Both the position numbers and the translations under genes were made by a program. This document shows, piece after piece, positions 1 through 9,377 of a DNA stretch of 64,000 bases. The notes below the pieces were generated by a model. That model saw only the letters and a program-made list of their open reading frames with translations, did no database searches and was not told the origin of the DNA. How positions within the stretch are numbered: the stretch's first letter is position 1; each line of letters begins with the position of its first letter. Origin of the DNA: JAOUFP01 sp963801505 (lineage in GTDB: Bacteria > Nitrospirota > Thermodesulfovibrionia > Thermodesulfovibrionales > UBA6898); assembly GCA_963801505.1 (NCBI GenBank), contig CAWDEY010000011.1:1-64000 (forward strand). Reading direction: 5' to 3'.

Positions 1-2
1 AT

Positions 3-1475
3 CGAAAGACGATACGGAAATATATCGAACTGGCAGAGCCCTATGGATTCATACGGGACGATGAGGTCAGGGATGAGCTTTACTATCTGCAGTTAGCCGG
101 AAGGATACAGGGAGGACTGAAGACCCCCCTTGGCTGTTCAGAATCCTTCAAAAAGACCGCATTATATCAGACAAGCATAGAGAAGCTGCTGGCCAAGCAG
201 TACATGACACCGAAACAGGTATACCGGATACTTAAGAAGGACCACGAGTATAGCCTGAGCTATTCGAGCTTCAAACGGTATATGAACATAAAATACCCGA
301 AGGAGCCGAGGAACTGCCTGCGTATCGAGGTGCATGCCGCACAAGAGGCCCAGGTGGACTTTGGCAGTGCCGGAATGATGTTTGACCCTGATACTGGGAA
401 GATGCGAAGAGCCCATGGTTTTGTGATGACACTATCATATAGCCGTCTTCCCTATGTAGAGTTCGTGTTTGACCAGGGACAGGCAACGTGGGTGAAGTGT
501 CATAAACATGCCTTTGAGTTCTTCGGAGGCGTTCCACAGAGGATAGTTCTGGATAACTTAAAGTCCGGAATATTAAGACCGAACACCTATGACCCTATAT
601 TCAACAGGGCATATGCCGAATGCTCAAAACATTACGGATTCATCATAGACCCTGCAAAGATAGCCAGGGGAGATCATAAGGGCAAAGTCGAAAGAAAGAT
701 CCCCGTAGTAAGACAGCAGTTTCTGTCATTTGATGACTTCAGGGATATAAAGGACGCCAATGAGAGAGTCAAACAGTGGTGTCTTCATGACTACGGAATG
801 CAAATACACGGGACAATAAGGAAAAAGCCCTTTGAAGTCTTTAAAGCGGAAGAACAGCAGTTACTGAAGAGCCTGCCAGAGGAGAAGTTCGATATGCCCC
901 TATGGAAAGAGGCTAAGGTCCACCCCGATCACCATGTCGTATTCGCCAAGAACTACTATTCCATGCCGACCAGATATGTCGGCAAAAAGGTTTTCGCACG
1001 TGGAGGTCTACACACCGTGCAGATGTTCTATGAGGGCGAATTGGTAAAGACACATACACGGTCTTATGGCGAGGGAGTCTGGAAAACAGATGAGACGGAT
1101 TATCCCCCGGAGAAATCCAAATACCTGCTGAAGACCACGGGCTATTACCAGCAGGAGGCCTTGAAACACGGGGAGTATGTCCGGCAGGTAGTGGCCAGAA
1201 TCATGACGGAACACGCATATCGGAATCTGAGGAAAGTACAGGCCGTCTTCAGACTGGCGGACAAATACGGCTCGGAAACTCTGAACCTGGCCTGCAGGCG
1301 TTGCAACTTCTATGAAGACTATAGAATGAGTACGCTAAAGAGAATACTCGTCAAAGAGCTCTATCATCTGCCCCTTGGGGATGAGATCGCTGAACAACCT
1401 CAAATAAGTTCCGAAGGCATATCGTTTCTCCGGCCGGCGGAATACTTTAACCATGAAAAGGAGCACACACTATGA
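3..1475 (+). CDS. istA: IS21-family transposase IstA, 5'-truncated by window edge
   Basis: This is the DDE transposase of an IS21-type element. The frame is open from base 3 without a start codon, so the N-terminal helix-turn-helix region is partly missing; an internal ATG at 204 is not the real start. The integrase-fold catalytic core is visible: first Asp in QVDFG (about 357-359), second Asp in LDNLKSG (about 552), and Glu in KGKVER (about 690). A C-terminal beta-barrel-like region follows. The stop overlaps the istB start by four bases (ATGA), the usual IS21 arrangement for translational coupling. Transposition also needs the IstB ATPase. Confidence 0.93.
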   Translation, partial: RKTIRKYIELAEPYGFIRDDEVRDELYYLQLAGRIQGGLKTPLGCSESFKKTALYQTSIEKLLAKQYMTPKQVYRILKKDHEYSLSYSSFKRYMNIKYPKEPRNCLRIEVHAAQEAQVDFGSAGMMFDPDTGKMRRAHGFVMTLSYSRLPYVEFVFDQGQATWVKCHKHAFEFFGGVPQRIVLDNLKSGILRPNTYDPIFNRAYAECSKHYGFIIDPAKIARGDHKGKVERKIPVVRQQFLSFDDFRDIKDANERVKQWCLHDYGMQIHGTIRKKPFEVFKAEEQQLLKSLPEEKFDMPLWKEAKVHPDHHVVFAKNYYSMPTRYVGKKVFARGGLHTVQMFYEGELVKTHTRSYGEGVWKTDETDYPPEKSKYLLKTTGYYQQEALKHGEYVRQVVARIMTEHAYRNLRKVQAVFRLADKYGSETLNLACRRCNFYEDYRMSTLKRILVKELYHLPLGDEIAEQPQISSEGISFLRPAEYFNHEKEHTL

Positions 1476-2215
1476 AGATAGATGGACAGATCGAAAACAA
1501 ACTGAAACTTCTGAGATTGACCGGAATGCTTCAGACATTGGCGGTCAGGTTAAAACAGGCGGAAGAGAGTAATAACGGATATCTGGACTTCCTAATGACC
1601 CTGCTTGAGGACGAATACGAAAGGAGACAATCCGGCAGCCTTCTGAAAAGACTCAAGAAGGCAGGCTTTGAAGCAGAGAAGACTCTGGAGGGTTTTGACT
1701 TTGCCTTTAACCCACAGATCCCGGCAAAGAAGATAAAACAGCTGGCAGGCTGTGCCTATATCGACAACAAAGAGAATATCTTCCTGCTGGGTCCTGTCGG
1801 TGTTGGCAAAAGCCATATTGCCCAAGCCCTCGGCCATATCGCCTGCAGGATGGGATACGATGTCCTCTATACAAAGGCGGCCAAGATGTTTCGTTATCTC
1901 AACGGAGGAAGGGCTGACAACAGCTGGGACAGAAGGATCAGGGGATACACTGCTGCCGATCTCCTGATTATCGATGACTTCGGACTGAAACCCATGACCC
2001 CGGTGCAATCAGATGATCTCTATGAAGTGATAAACGACCGGTATATGAAGAAATCCATCATCTTCACCAGCAACAGAAGTATCGAGGACTGGCAGGGGTT
2101 ATTCCCTGATCCCATTATCGCCAACTCCGCCATGGACCGAATTGCCCATAACGCACATCAGATTGTCATGACTGGGGAATCTTACAGAAATAGAGGCAAG
2201 GATGATAAAAAGTGA
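1472..2215 (+). CDS. istB: IS21-family helper ATPase IstB
   Basis: IstB is the AAA+ (DnaC-like) ATPase that assembles on target DNA and stimulates IstA. The 247-residue length is normal for the family. A Walker A motif (GPVGVGKSH) lies near residue 107 and a Walker B (LLIIDDFG) near residue 165. An arginine-containing NRS segment (TSNRS) follows near residue 200, and an N-terminal IstB-like helical region covers residues 1-90. The start overlaps the istA stop. No frameshift is seen, so the helper looks intact. Confidence 0.95.
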   Translation: MKIDGQIENKLKLLRLTGMLQTLAVRLKQAEESNNGYLDFLMTLLEDEYERRQSGSLLKRLKKAGFEAEKTLEGFDFAFNPQIPAKKIKQLAGCAYIDNKENIFLLGPVGVGKSHIAQALGHIACRMGYDVLYTKAAKMFRYLNGGRADNSWDRRIRGYTAADLLIIDDFGLKPMTPVQSDDLYEVINDRYMKKSIIFTSNRSIEDWQGLFPDPIIANSAMDRIAHNAHQIVMTGESYRNRGKDDKK

Positions 2216-2444
2216 CTTCCTCAGATGCTCTTAAATCGATTATCAGATAAAAGACGATCTCAGGTATAGGGTGCTTATGACCCTTTGGCAAAAAAACCGG
2301 GCCAAAAGGAAAGGAGGTGAACTTATCGGTAAAAGCTTAAAAATGGACAGATCCACAGGACGAGTTTTATAATCTAGCACAGAAAAAAGTGAGGAATAAA
2401 CCTGGTCCCGACTGGGGAATAAAGCTGGCCCTCGACCATCCCGT

Positions 2445-3552
2445 ATTCCTCTTGAAGTTTGCTTATCCTGTGTCATTAAATTATAAAGGGCATAAATAGC
2501 AAGGAATAATTTCTTGTCTTTATGTTTATTGATTAGCGATTCAATTTTTTCAATACTATTGATATCCCCAATATCCAGAATCATCAATCTACCCGCTTTA
2601 TATAATTGCTTTAAATATTCATAGCCTTCCTTTATTGGTTGCAACATTACTGGATTATCTCGGAATGTCCCATACTTTTTTAATATCGGTTGATACTCTT
2701 GAATTTGTGGATTCCCAGCAAGCGATTAATTATGACATCCTTGTTATCGTCACGGGGTATGTGTAAATTCCCATTACTTCTGGATTGGATTCGATAATGT
2801 GCAAATACATATTCGTCAGTACAGCAGTTTTACCTTGCGAAGTTTCCCCAGCAATGACAACAAACCCAAGCTGCACCATTTTTATAGCGGATTCCAACTG
2901 AGGAAACCGATTGAGTCTGTAACCAGCTTTTTCTGCGGTTATTTCTCGTTGATATTTTCATCAAGATACTCTATAAAATCCTTTGGCTGGATAACACCTA
3001 CCTGGAGTGCATCTTCAATTAAATCATGTATAGCGTGATAATCCTCAAGCATTAATTTATCAAACACTACAAATAGCGCATCATACATAGCGGATGCTTT
3101 TGATAAACCCGTCCGTCTTTTGCTGCGTGATAACTCAGTCGAGAAAATCAAACTTATATGTACCGTCTTTTTCTAAGCAAAAAAAGCTTGAACAAGAGAT
3201 TTTTCGATATCCGTTCTCATTTCGTCTTCTACTTGGAATGGCTTATGTCTTTTCTCTAAGTATTTCCAATGATCCAAAAGCCAGTCGGATTAGTTGGGAC
3301 CTCTCTTATGGTTTCCAATATAAATTGCTAATGCCCGTGATATGTATTTGAATGAGTCTTTATCAAACCATATGTCTTTTAAATGTGGTGATACTTCAAC
3401 GGCAAATTCTTTTTTCTGAACATTTCAGCCAATAATTTGACTTGAAACGTTTCGCTGTACTGCATCATCTGTCTGCCTTGCGGTCTACCTTTTTCATCCA
3501 TTTGAAGTCTAGGTTGTCTTGTTACTGAGTCAATAATACTTTCTCCTGCCAT
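2445..3552 (-). pseudogene. Decayed DnaB/KaiC-like replicative helicase (RecA-fold ATPase)
   Basis: Reading leftwards from an ATG at 3552, the sequence encodes a recognisable protein only if the frame is switched several times. The N-terminal part contains MAGESIIDSVTRQPRLQ and, after a frameshift near 3410, KDIWFDKDSFKYISRALAIY. A helical segment follows at 2939-3151. A P-loop of the form AGETSQGKTA, typical of DnaB-like helicases, lies near 2835-2865. A final block (KKLFLAIYALYNLMTQDK) lies near 2460-2530. Stops and frameshifts between blocks make it non-functional. It probably came from a phage or plasmid replication module. The 3' end is missing and may have been displaced by the adjoining IS21 element. 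Confidence 0.6.
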
Positions 3553-3704
3553 GTTTTTATCCTTTAATTAAGTAAGCGCATTCTCATGTTCTGCATTTCT
3601 CATTTTTAATTAGGAGTGGCTGGTGTGCATAATAGTATATATTGTAAGCCAACCACTCCAGGTTGTTGTTTGATACAGGGGTCACTTTGGCGAGTGGCCC
3701 TTAA

Positions 3705-3944
3705 TTACGCAGTTGCTGTGACTATCTCAACCCTCTCATTTTCGTGCCAGCGGTAAGGCTTGGACGGTGCATAGAATCCCGCCTCCCACTCGTCAAGGGT
3801 GGGATTTCTCACAATCCCATACGATCCCGTCTTTCTACACTCCACCATCAACACTACATCCAGGACTGCTGTTGAAAATACCCACCATTCATGCTCGTCA
3901 GTGTGAGGAGATTGTGGTTTCAATTTGATCTGTTCTAATTTCAT
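3705..3944 (-). CDS. Hypothetical protein, 79 aa, phage/plasmid type
   Basis: No family is recognised. A start at 3944 is preferred over the upstream ATG at 3983 because it follows a strong purine-rich ribosome-binding site (AGGAAGGAAA) and lies one base after the stop of the next small gene. The product is soluble and Trp-rich, with DEHEWWVFST in the first half and WEAGFYAPSKPYRW in the second. That composition is common among small accessory proteins of phages and plasmids. It is the second gene of a coupled pair with the 50-aa protein at 3946-4098. Confidence 0.55.
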   Translation of the reverse strand: MKLEQIKLKPQSPHTDEHEWWVFSTAVLDVVLMVECRKTGSYGIVRNPTLDEWEAGFYAPSKPYRWHENERVEIVTATA

Positions 3945-3945
3945 T

Positions 3946-4098
3946 TTATTTCCTTCCTTTCTTTGTTGGGCGCATGGCTGCACCCACTATTTGCCTTAAC
4001 TTTGTTGCTGGTTTCAGTGATTCTGCTTCGGCTGTTGCAAATATTTCCTCTACGATGTCTTCAGGGAGTTTGACCCGAATCAATTTACCTAGTTTCAT
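3946..4098 (-). CDS. Small basic protein, 50 aa, possibly ribbon-helix-helix-like
   Basis: A short ORF starts MKLGKLIRVKLPEDIVEEIF and ends TKKGRK. It has a good ribosome-binding site (AAAGGAAAAG) just upstream. A beta-strand followed by two helices resembles the ribbon-helix-helix (CopG/Arc) layout, but that is only a pattern impression. The stop lies one base before the ATG of the 79-aa gene (TAA, A, ATG), and the gene's own 3' end supplies that gene's ribosome-binding site. The two are therefore probably co-translated. Confidence 0.5.
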   Translation of the reverse strand: MKLGKLIRVKLPEDIVEEIFATAEAESLKPATKLRQIVGAAMRPTKKGRK

Positions 4099-4649
4099 TT
4101 TCTTTTCCTTTCGTTAACTGTTATAAAAAAACTAAGCTACTATATTAATTACTATCGAGACATCATTTCTTAGTCCGGTTATTTGACAAGCCTGAAGAAA
4201 AATGTAATTCATCTCAAAACAGAAGTGGATCGTATTATCTCGAATCCCAACTGATCGGGGCCGAACTATAATGGGATGCCTGGAAGAGGTGATTAGCCTT
4301 TTTGGTAATGATGAACTGCTGATTTTGGACATACTCCTACCTCGTCTTTGTGGGATCGGTGTACGAGTACGTGTTCCTGTTGCCGTGGCAAGCGAGTACT
4401 GGAAGCTACTTCCGTCCTAAAAATATTAGAGTTTCTCTGAACTCTGCTTTCAATTTACCAGCAAAACAGATAAAAGTCAATTTGCGTATATCCTCTAAAA
4501 CCCAGTATTCACGCCATTTGTCAAGTGATTTTTCATGTTGAAATGAGAGAATAAAGCAATCGCAATAGGTGGTTATGAGAAAATAGAGTTCTTGACAAAG
4601 TTAACTAAAGATGTTTTTTGAATATGTCGAAATTCAACGAAATAAATAA
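4099..4649. other. AT-rich gap without a supportable gene
   Basis: About 550 bases lie between the small coupled pair and the DUF72 gene. Short open frames exist on both strands (4132-4332 minus, 4350-4541 plus), but none has a ribosome-binding site or a protein-like composition. A TTGACA-like hexamer near 4592 precedes the DUF72 gene, without a clear -10 partner. Confidence 0.4.
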
Positions 4650-5563
4650 ATGTTAGAATGGACTATGATCCACATAGGCACATGCTCATGGACTGAAAAG
4701 TCGCTTATTCAAAGCGGGGAGTTTTATCCCAAAGGAATCGCCACGCCGGAATCACGATTACGATATTATGCTGATAGCTTTGATACTGTTGAGGTTGATT
4801 CAAGTTATTATGCGATCCCCGATGCCAGGACTACTCAAGCATGGGTAGAGAGAACCCCCGCTGATTTCATCTTCCACGTTAAGGCATACGGCGCACTGAC
4901 GGGACACGGAATAGACCCTAAGAGCCTCCCTGTTGATATCGTTGCATCTCTACCTAAAGATGAAGGGGGCAAGCAGTACGTCTATATTACGGAGCCGGAG
5001 TTATTGAAAGCTGTAGCTGAGAGATTCAAGGATGCGCTGAAGCCCCTCATAGAGGCAAGGAAGCTGGGGGTGTTAGTCTTCCAATTCCCGCCCTGGCTTC
5101 TGTACAAGAAATCGAATTTAGATTACCTGCTGAAGTGTCAGGAACTAATGGAGGGTCTTCCGGTAGCGGTAGAGTTTAGACACGGTAGTTGGTTGACCCC
5201 AGAGAAAAGGGATAGTGTCATTCATTTCCTGAGAGAATACCGTCTGATTTATGTGACCGCAGACGAACCGCAGTATGAGAGCCTCGCCACAATCCCCTTT
5301 GTGCCGGATGTAACAGGCTGCGAATGCTTATTTCAGACTTCCACGGGCGTAATAAGCAGAACTGGTTGAAGAAGGGCATAGAAACGTCATTGAGATATGA
5401 TTATGAGTATTAGGATCAGAGAACTGAAGGAGTTTGTTCCAGCGATAAAGGACACGGACATGAGGTCGAAGGGAACATTGTGATGTTTAACAACTGCCAC
5501 GGGAGTAGTGCTAATCGGAATGCCATAGAAGATACGCAGGGGATGATATCGAGAGCGATCTGA
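4650..5563 (+). pseudogene. DUF72 family protein, frameshifted near its C-terminus
   Basis: The N-terminal 220 residues match the DUF72 (YecE-like) TIM-barrel family: IHIGTCSW at the start, YYADSFDTVEVDSSYYAIP, FIFHVKAYGALTGH, VLVFQFPPW and VAVEFRHGSW. The uninterrupted frame ends at 5369 with an unrelated tail. The expected ending is still present in other frames: YVRLHGRNKQNWLKK-like coding near 5330-5360 and VMFNNCHGSSANRNA near 5480-5530, running to a stop at 5563. At least two indels (about 5320 and 5411) are needed. A second in-frame ATG at 4665 is an equally good start. The function of DUF72 is not established. Confidence 0.75.
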
Positions 5564-6026
5564 TTTCATGCTATACAGTATTGGTCTAAAGGCCAAAACC
5601 CTCAATGGTTAAAAATAAACCTTGACAAAAAAAGAATGCCTAACTTTAGCCATTTCTCTCAGAGTTAATTAACTTTCCTTTTAAATTAAGCACTTACAGT
5701 CGATTTATCTTGACAAATATTTGTTGAAATGTTACTTTAACACATAAGAAATTGCAGCAGAATCAATAAAACTTTAGGAAAGGAGGAGTAAATAAAAAGT
5801 GTTTATACAGCAGTGAAAATGAAAAAGGACATCATGGCAGTTCCCAGTTTCTAAAGAAATGTTACTTCATAATGTACTCTCAGTTTAAACATTTCTAACC
5901 AATCCTGTCAATAGTAGTTCGCAGTTAGTTTCACAAGGTTTCTGTTAATAACAAGGTTTTTACACTAACGGGATACTTGCGTCCTAAACAGGACAGGTGC
6001 GCCCGAAATCAAAAGGAGAATTAGAA
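5564..6026. other. AT-rich intergenic region
   Basis: No convincing coding frame is seen. The stretch includes a purine-rich AAAGGAGG near 5778 with only very short frames after it, and a small imperfect hairpin (GTCCT, four-base loop, AGGAC) near 5980. It ends at a ribosome-binding site for the frameshifted small gene starting at 6027. Confidence 0.4.
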
Positions 6027-6318
6027 ATGGTATATAAAATACTTACAGACGAACTCAAGGAAGTACTCCAGAAGAAGAAAAGCAATTACAAAGGAGATTG
6101 CTAATGACCCTCTTTTTTTGCAAACTCTTCAGCAGAGAATAGAACAGATTACCGATGAAATTGCTAGTTCCACAGTCGAGGAAATTTCCATTAATGGTAT
6201 TTACGTGCATTCTGAACTCCTCGACATTTTGGAAAACCTTACGGTTTTATATGAGATAGTAGATGAAAATGACGAGACATTATTGAAACAGTCGAAGAAC
6301 TTAGAGTCTCTTAGCTAA
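6027..6318 (+). pseudogene. Small hypothetical protein (about 95 aa) with one frameshift
   Basis: An ATG at 6027 follows AAAAGGAGAA. The first frame encodes MVYKILTDELKEVLQKKK and stops at about 6104. In the next frame the protein continues as KEIANDPLFLQTLQQRIEQI and stays open to 6318, rich in Glu, Ile and Leu. One indel near 6085 joins the two into a single acidic, helical protein. No family is recognised. Its decay matches that of its neighbours. Confidence 0.5.
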
Positions 6319-6425
6319 CCTTGAATCAGCCTATTCAAAAATAGTAAATGTATATATAAATTTCTGATTTTGTAGAGGATTGCGATCTTTACATGGAAAG
6401 TTTACGAAAAAAGGAGAGACGGATC

Positions 6426-7181
6426 ATGTCTAAAATTTACGTACCAGGTCAGAAAGCAAATGAGTATTGTGGTCTCGCAGTAAATCTTTACAAAGGTTGT
6501 AACCACGGATGCACCTATTGTTACGCACCATCCGCTATGCATGCCAACAGAGAAGATTATCTCAAGGTGGTGCCAACGAAAGACACCATCAAGAACATTG
6601 AAAAAGATGCTCATCTCTATAAGGGGAAACAGGTCTTGCTCTGCTTTTCGACAGACCCTTACAACAGCCTCGATACAGAATTAAATCTGACGAGACAGAC
6701 GATAGAAATATTGAGAGCCAACGGAGTTAACCCAGTCATTCTCACAAAAGCAGGGATGGATAGCATGAGGGATATGGATTTATTGGATGAGTCATGTTGG
6801 TACGGCGCAACACTCACCTTTGTCGATAACAATGATTCTAAGAAATGGGAACCTCATGCAGCGTTACCTTTCCAGAGAATGCTTGCACTCAAGATGGCAA
6901 AGGCAAGAGGTATAAGCACATGGGCTTCACTTGAAGAGGCAAACCATCATGAATTCCCGAACAGACGATTGAACTTATTCATCTGACCCATGCATATGTT
7001 GACCATTACAAAGTGGGCAAATGGAACCATGACAAGAGGGCGCAGGAGATAGATTGGAAAGGCTTCTTGCATAGCGTTAGATCGATGATGAAAAACATCA
7101 GGAAAAAGAGATTAAAGTACTAGCTCAGGAGATGGTTTCTATGTCAAGAGCGAACTGAAGGAGTTCGGAAAGAAGAAGTAG
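6426..7181 (+). pseudogene. Spore-photoproduct-lyase-like radical SAM protein, frameshifted
   Basis: The start at 6426 follows AAAAGGAGAG. The protein begins MSKIYVPGQKANEYC and carries the radical SAM cluster motif CNHGCTYCY near residue 30. The CxxxCxxC cysteines would bind a 4Fe-4S cluster and S-adenosylmethionine. The surrounding sequence (LCFSTDPYN, TKAG) resembles the SplB-like/Rv2578c-type radical SAM branch. The frame ends at 6986, but the expected continuation is found in other frames: EQTIELIHLTHAYVDHYKVG from about 6955, then KSELKEFGKKK ending at 7181. Indels near 6945 and 7090 are needed. Substrate unknown. Confidence 0.7.
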
Positions 7182-7294
7182 TCTGTTCTTGGCAGTACAC
7201 GCAAAGGGGGGAAGATGATCTTCCCACTCATGGGAACATTTAATGACGTTTTTTATGATGAAATAGGAGGGAAAGGACAGTATGGAAAAATAAA

Positions 7295-7336
7295 AAGCAT
7301 CCTAAAGGATGCTTCTCGGTGTGACTTAGTAGTCAC
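7295..7336. other. Two adjacent perfect hairpins in a gene-free stretch
   Basis: The region 7182-7497 has no supported gene. It contains an 8-bp stem (AAGCATCC, loop TAAA, GGATGCTT at 7295-7314) followed six bases later by a 6-bp stem (GTGACT, TAGT, AGTCAC at 7321-7336). An A-rich run just left of the first stem would become a U-run on the minus strand, so it could act as a leftward terminator. It could also be a structured RNA or replication-related element of the island. Confidence 0.4.
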
Positions 7337-7497
7337 TATACATGGTACATATAGCCTACCAAAATCTCACCGAAGAAGTACAGCCCTAAACAGCATTAGC
7401 TTCAATAGGCACCGCAAAAATATCTTAGATATTTGAAATCTTCCCAGCCTTGTCTCAAACAGGGGTAGGTAAGAACATTTTATCAAAGGAGCAAGAA

Positions 7498-8507
7498 ATG
7501 GAAACGACCAATTTTCTGAGCAGGTTCGAACAAAACTCAACAAAATGTCCAAAATGGATTGTCTAAAATTCGCTTCTGACAATCTCAAGGCGTATATAAG
7601 ATGCTATCAAGACTTACGCTTTTCTCATGGGATGGGACAAGGATGCATGGAATACTGAAGCTGCAAGAGAACTTGAGTCTTGGGAATATGATCTAGTAAG
7701 GATGAGGTACACTGATCTGTTGTTGGACTTTCCAAAAGCAAAGTTAACTGATGACACTAGGCAGACCATCATACGGGTTAAAGAGATTAATCCTCAAGAA
7801 GTAAAAGAATATATACCAGATGGCACGCTTACACTGTACTGCGAAATTCTGTTTCCTGTGTCAAGGAATATGGTTCAGGTAGTTGGCTTATCTGCTGATG
7901 AGGGTAAGGAAATCATCGACAATATGGTTGGAAGCATGAAATTATTAATAACTGTAAATCCATCGGATGGGACACCCACAGGCTCATTTAAATTTATACC
8001 TTCTAAGTCAGAGTATATTTTGAACCCGAATGGTGACGAAGAAGGCATATGGATTACCAGCAACATGATTGAACCATTCTATTTCTATGGTGGAGAGATT
8101 CCGGAAGAAGTAAGTAGTATGTTTCGTGACCCTGGGGAAAATGATAATTCGAACTCTTATCTATATCAATCATCCATTGAATGTCAGAGTATTGGAAAAA
8201 CCAGAACTCATGCCACACGAACAAAAATATGGCCAAGGACAAGGGAAAGCAACCTTGGTTTCAAAAGAAACCCAGACACATTATATTCGATCACGCACAA
8301 TTCAAAACCTTCTATCGGGAACATAATCAAACTGGTAGGGGAGCAGGAATTAAGAAGGCACCACATACCAGAATTGCCTATCCCGTATGGTTACGTTCTC
8401 CAAAATGGACACATAAACAAGGACAGATGGTATGGGAAAAATCCACTAAGGTCAATATGGACACAACATGGAAAAGCAAGAAAATGATATATGAAGTTAT
8501 CAACTAA
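7498..8507 (+). pseudogene. Hypothetical protein (about 330 aa), multiply frameshifted
   Basis: A start at 7498 follows AAAGGAGC. Coding character runs through at least three frames: an N-terminal segment with FSEQVRTKLNKMSKMDC, a long middle frame (7627 to about 8170, including SWEYDLVRMRYTDLLLDF and GIWITSNMIEPFYFYGGEIP), and a C-terminal frame (about 8181-8507) containing HTRIAYPVWLRSPKWTHK. The pieces read as one soluble protein disrupted by indels near 7515, 7640 and 8175. No family is recognised. The layout (long polar body, His/Arg-rich tail) is reminiscent of conserved phage or plasmid proteins of unknown function. Confidence 0.5.
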
Positions 8508-8958
8508 GGAGGATAACAATGAAGAAATTAAAATCAAAAGAACAGAAGCGAGACTCGTTCCGACAGAGGACTGGAGCTTTCCTATGGATAATGAGGAATT
8601 TAAGGAAAGAGTTCATGGATTTTGTATTGAGCAAGGTATCCTTCGCAGTGGTTATCTTCATATTAAATTGACCTTGAGCGAATGGGGTATTCTTGGAGCA
8701 GCAGTATATCAGGATAGAGGATATCTTGTGGGTTTGGTTCTGAATCTTACAATAGGCACTCAGGATTTTGTAGTGGTGCCCGATAATGGGGAGATTCCAT
8801 TTAAAACTTATCAGGATTTTAGCAAAATATGTGACTGCATGCTCAAGGTATATTGTAAGTCGAGACACAATGTAAAGCCAGAGACTTTGGATTATCGAGG
8901 AGCAGGACATTTAGTATGCACGTCTGATTACGGAAAAGGAAGCAAAGGACATAACTGA
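8491..8958 (+). CDS. Hypothetical protein, 155 aa, start uncertain
   Basis: The frame from about 8545 to 8958 looks genuinely coding (TEDWSFPMDNEEFKERVHGF, WGILGAAVYQDRGYLVGLVL). No family is recognised. The start is unresolved. The ATG at 8491 lies inside the previous reading frame and lacks a ribosome-binding site. A perfect site (AAGGAGGATAACA) precedes an ATG at 8519 in another frame that dies after 50 codons. An indel between 8520 and 8570 would join the good start to the good frame, so this gene too may be damaged. Confidence 0.5.
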   Translation: MKLSTKEDNNEEIKIKRTEARLVPTEDWSFPMDNEEFKERVHGFCIEQGILRSGYLHIKLTLSEWGILGAAVYQDRGYLVGLVLNLTIGTQDFVVVPDNGEIPFKTYQDFSKICDCMLKVYCKSRHNVKPETLDYRGAGHLVCTSDYGKGSKGHN

Positions 8959-9107
8959 TTGTGATTTCTTAGGAGCACCCAATTGTGAGGATTATTATTA
9001 AACCGTCCTTTGGACGGACTTATGAAAAAAAAAGGAGGTATCATGAAAGACTGCTATATTTCGGGTATAAGACCCACCGCAAAAACTTTGGTCTTTTCAA
9101 AGAAAAT

Positions 9108-9377
9108 ATGGTTATGGAGACTACAAGTAATAAAGTTAAGGAACAAGCCTATATGACTATAATGGAATTGTCTGCTTTTATAAACGTAAAGGAAAAGACC
9201 TTATATCAATGGGCAGCTATGCGTCAAATCCCTTGTTTTAAGTTAAGGGGTTGTCTCAGATTCGATATCGAGGAAATTAAGGAGTGGATCAAGACTTGCA
9301 AAATTGAACCAATTTCTGGTAAGACCAAAGGAGGTAAACTTTTAAACTGCAAGTCTAAAAAGGAGGTGTTTTCATAA
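9108..9377 (+). CDS. Excisionase/MerR-type helix-turn-helix protein
   Basis: The product is an 89-residue DNA-binding protein. Residues 15-70 (YMTIMELSAFINVKEKTLYQ, then IPCFKLRGCLRFDIEEIKEW) match the helix-turn-helix 17 pattern of excisionase-like proteins, where a winged helix reads DNA. The frame is open upstream to 8985, and an ATG at 9043 with an excellent AAAGGAGG site sits in a different frame. The original protein may therefore have been longer and damaged by an indel. The stop overlaps the integrase start (TAATG at 9375-9379). That position fits a recombination directionality factor for the adjacent tyrosine integrase. Confidence 0.65.
   Translation: MVMETTSNKVKEQAYMTIMELSAFINVKEKTLYQWAAMRQIPCFKLRGCLRFDIEEIKEWIKTCKIEPISGKTKGGKLLNCKSKKEVFS

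Larger units (their letters stand above)
1..2215 (+). mobile_element. IS21-family insertion sequence, left end outside the window
   Basis: The istA-istB gene pair defines an IS21-type element. The left end lies beyond the window, because istA is already open at base 3. The right terminal inverted repeat was not identified. The element probably ends between the istB stop at 2215 and about 2445, where the remains of a helicase gene begin on the opposite strand. That suggests, as inference, that the IS inserted into or next to the helicase pseudogene. Both IS genes are uninterrupted from base 3 onward, unlike most of the genes just to the right, so the insertion may be younger than the decay of the island. 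Confidence 0.8.

Noticed and set aside
4350..4541. 63-aa plus-strand frame, and a 15-base match between about 4396 and 13280
   Set aside because: The frame has no ribosome-binding site or protein-like pattern. A single 15-base match between two places is expected by chance in a window this size.
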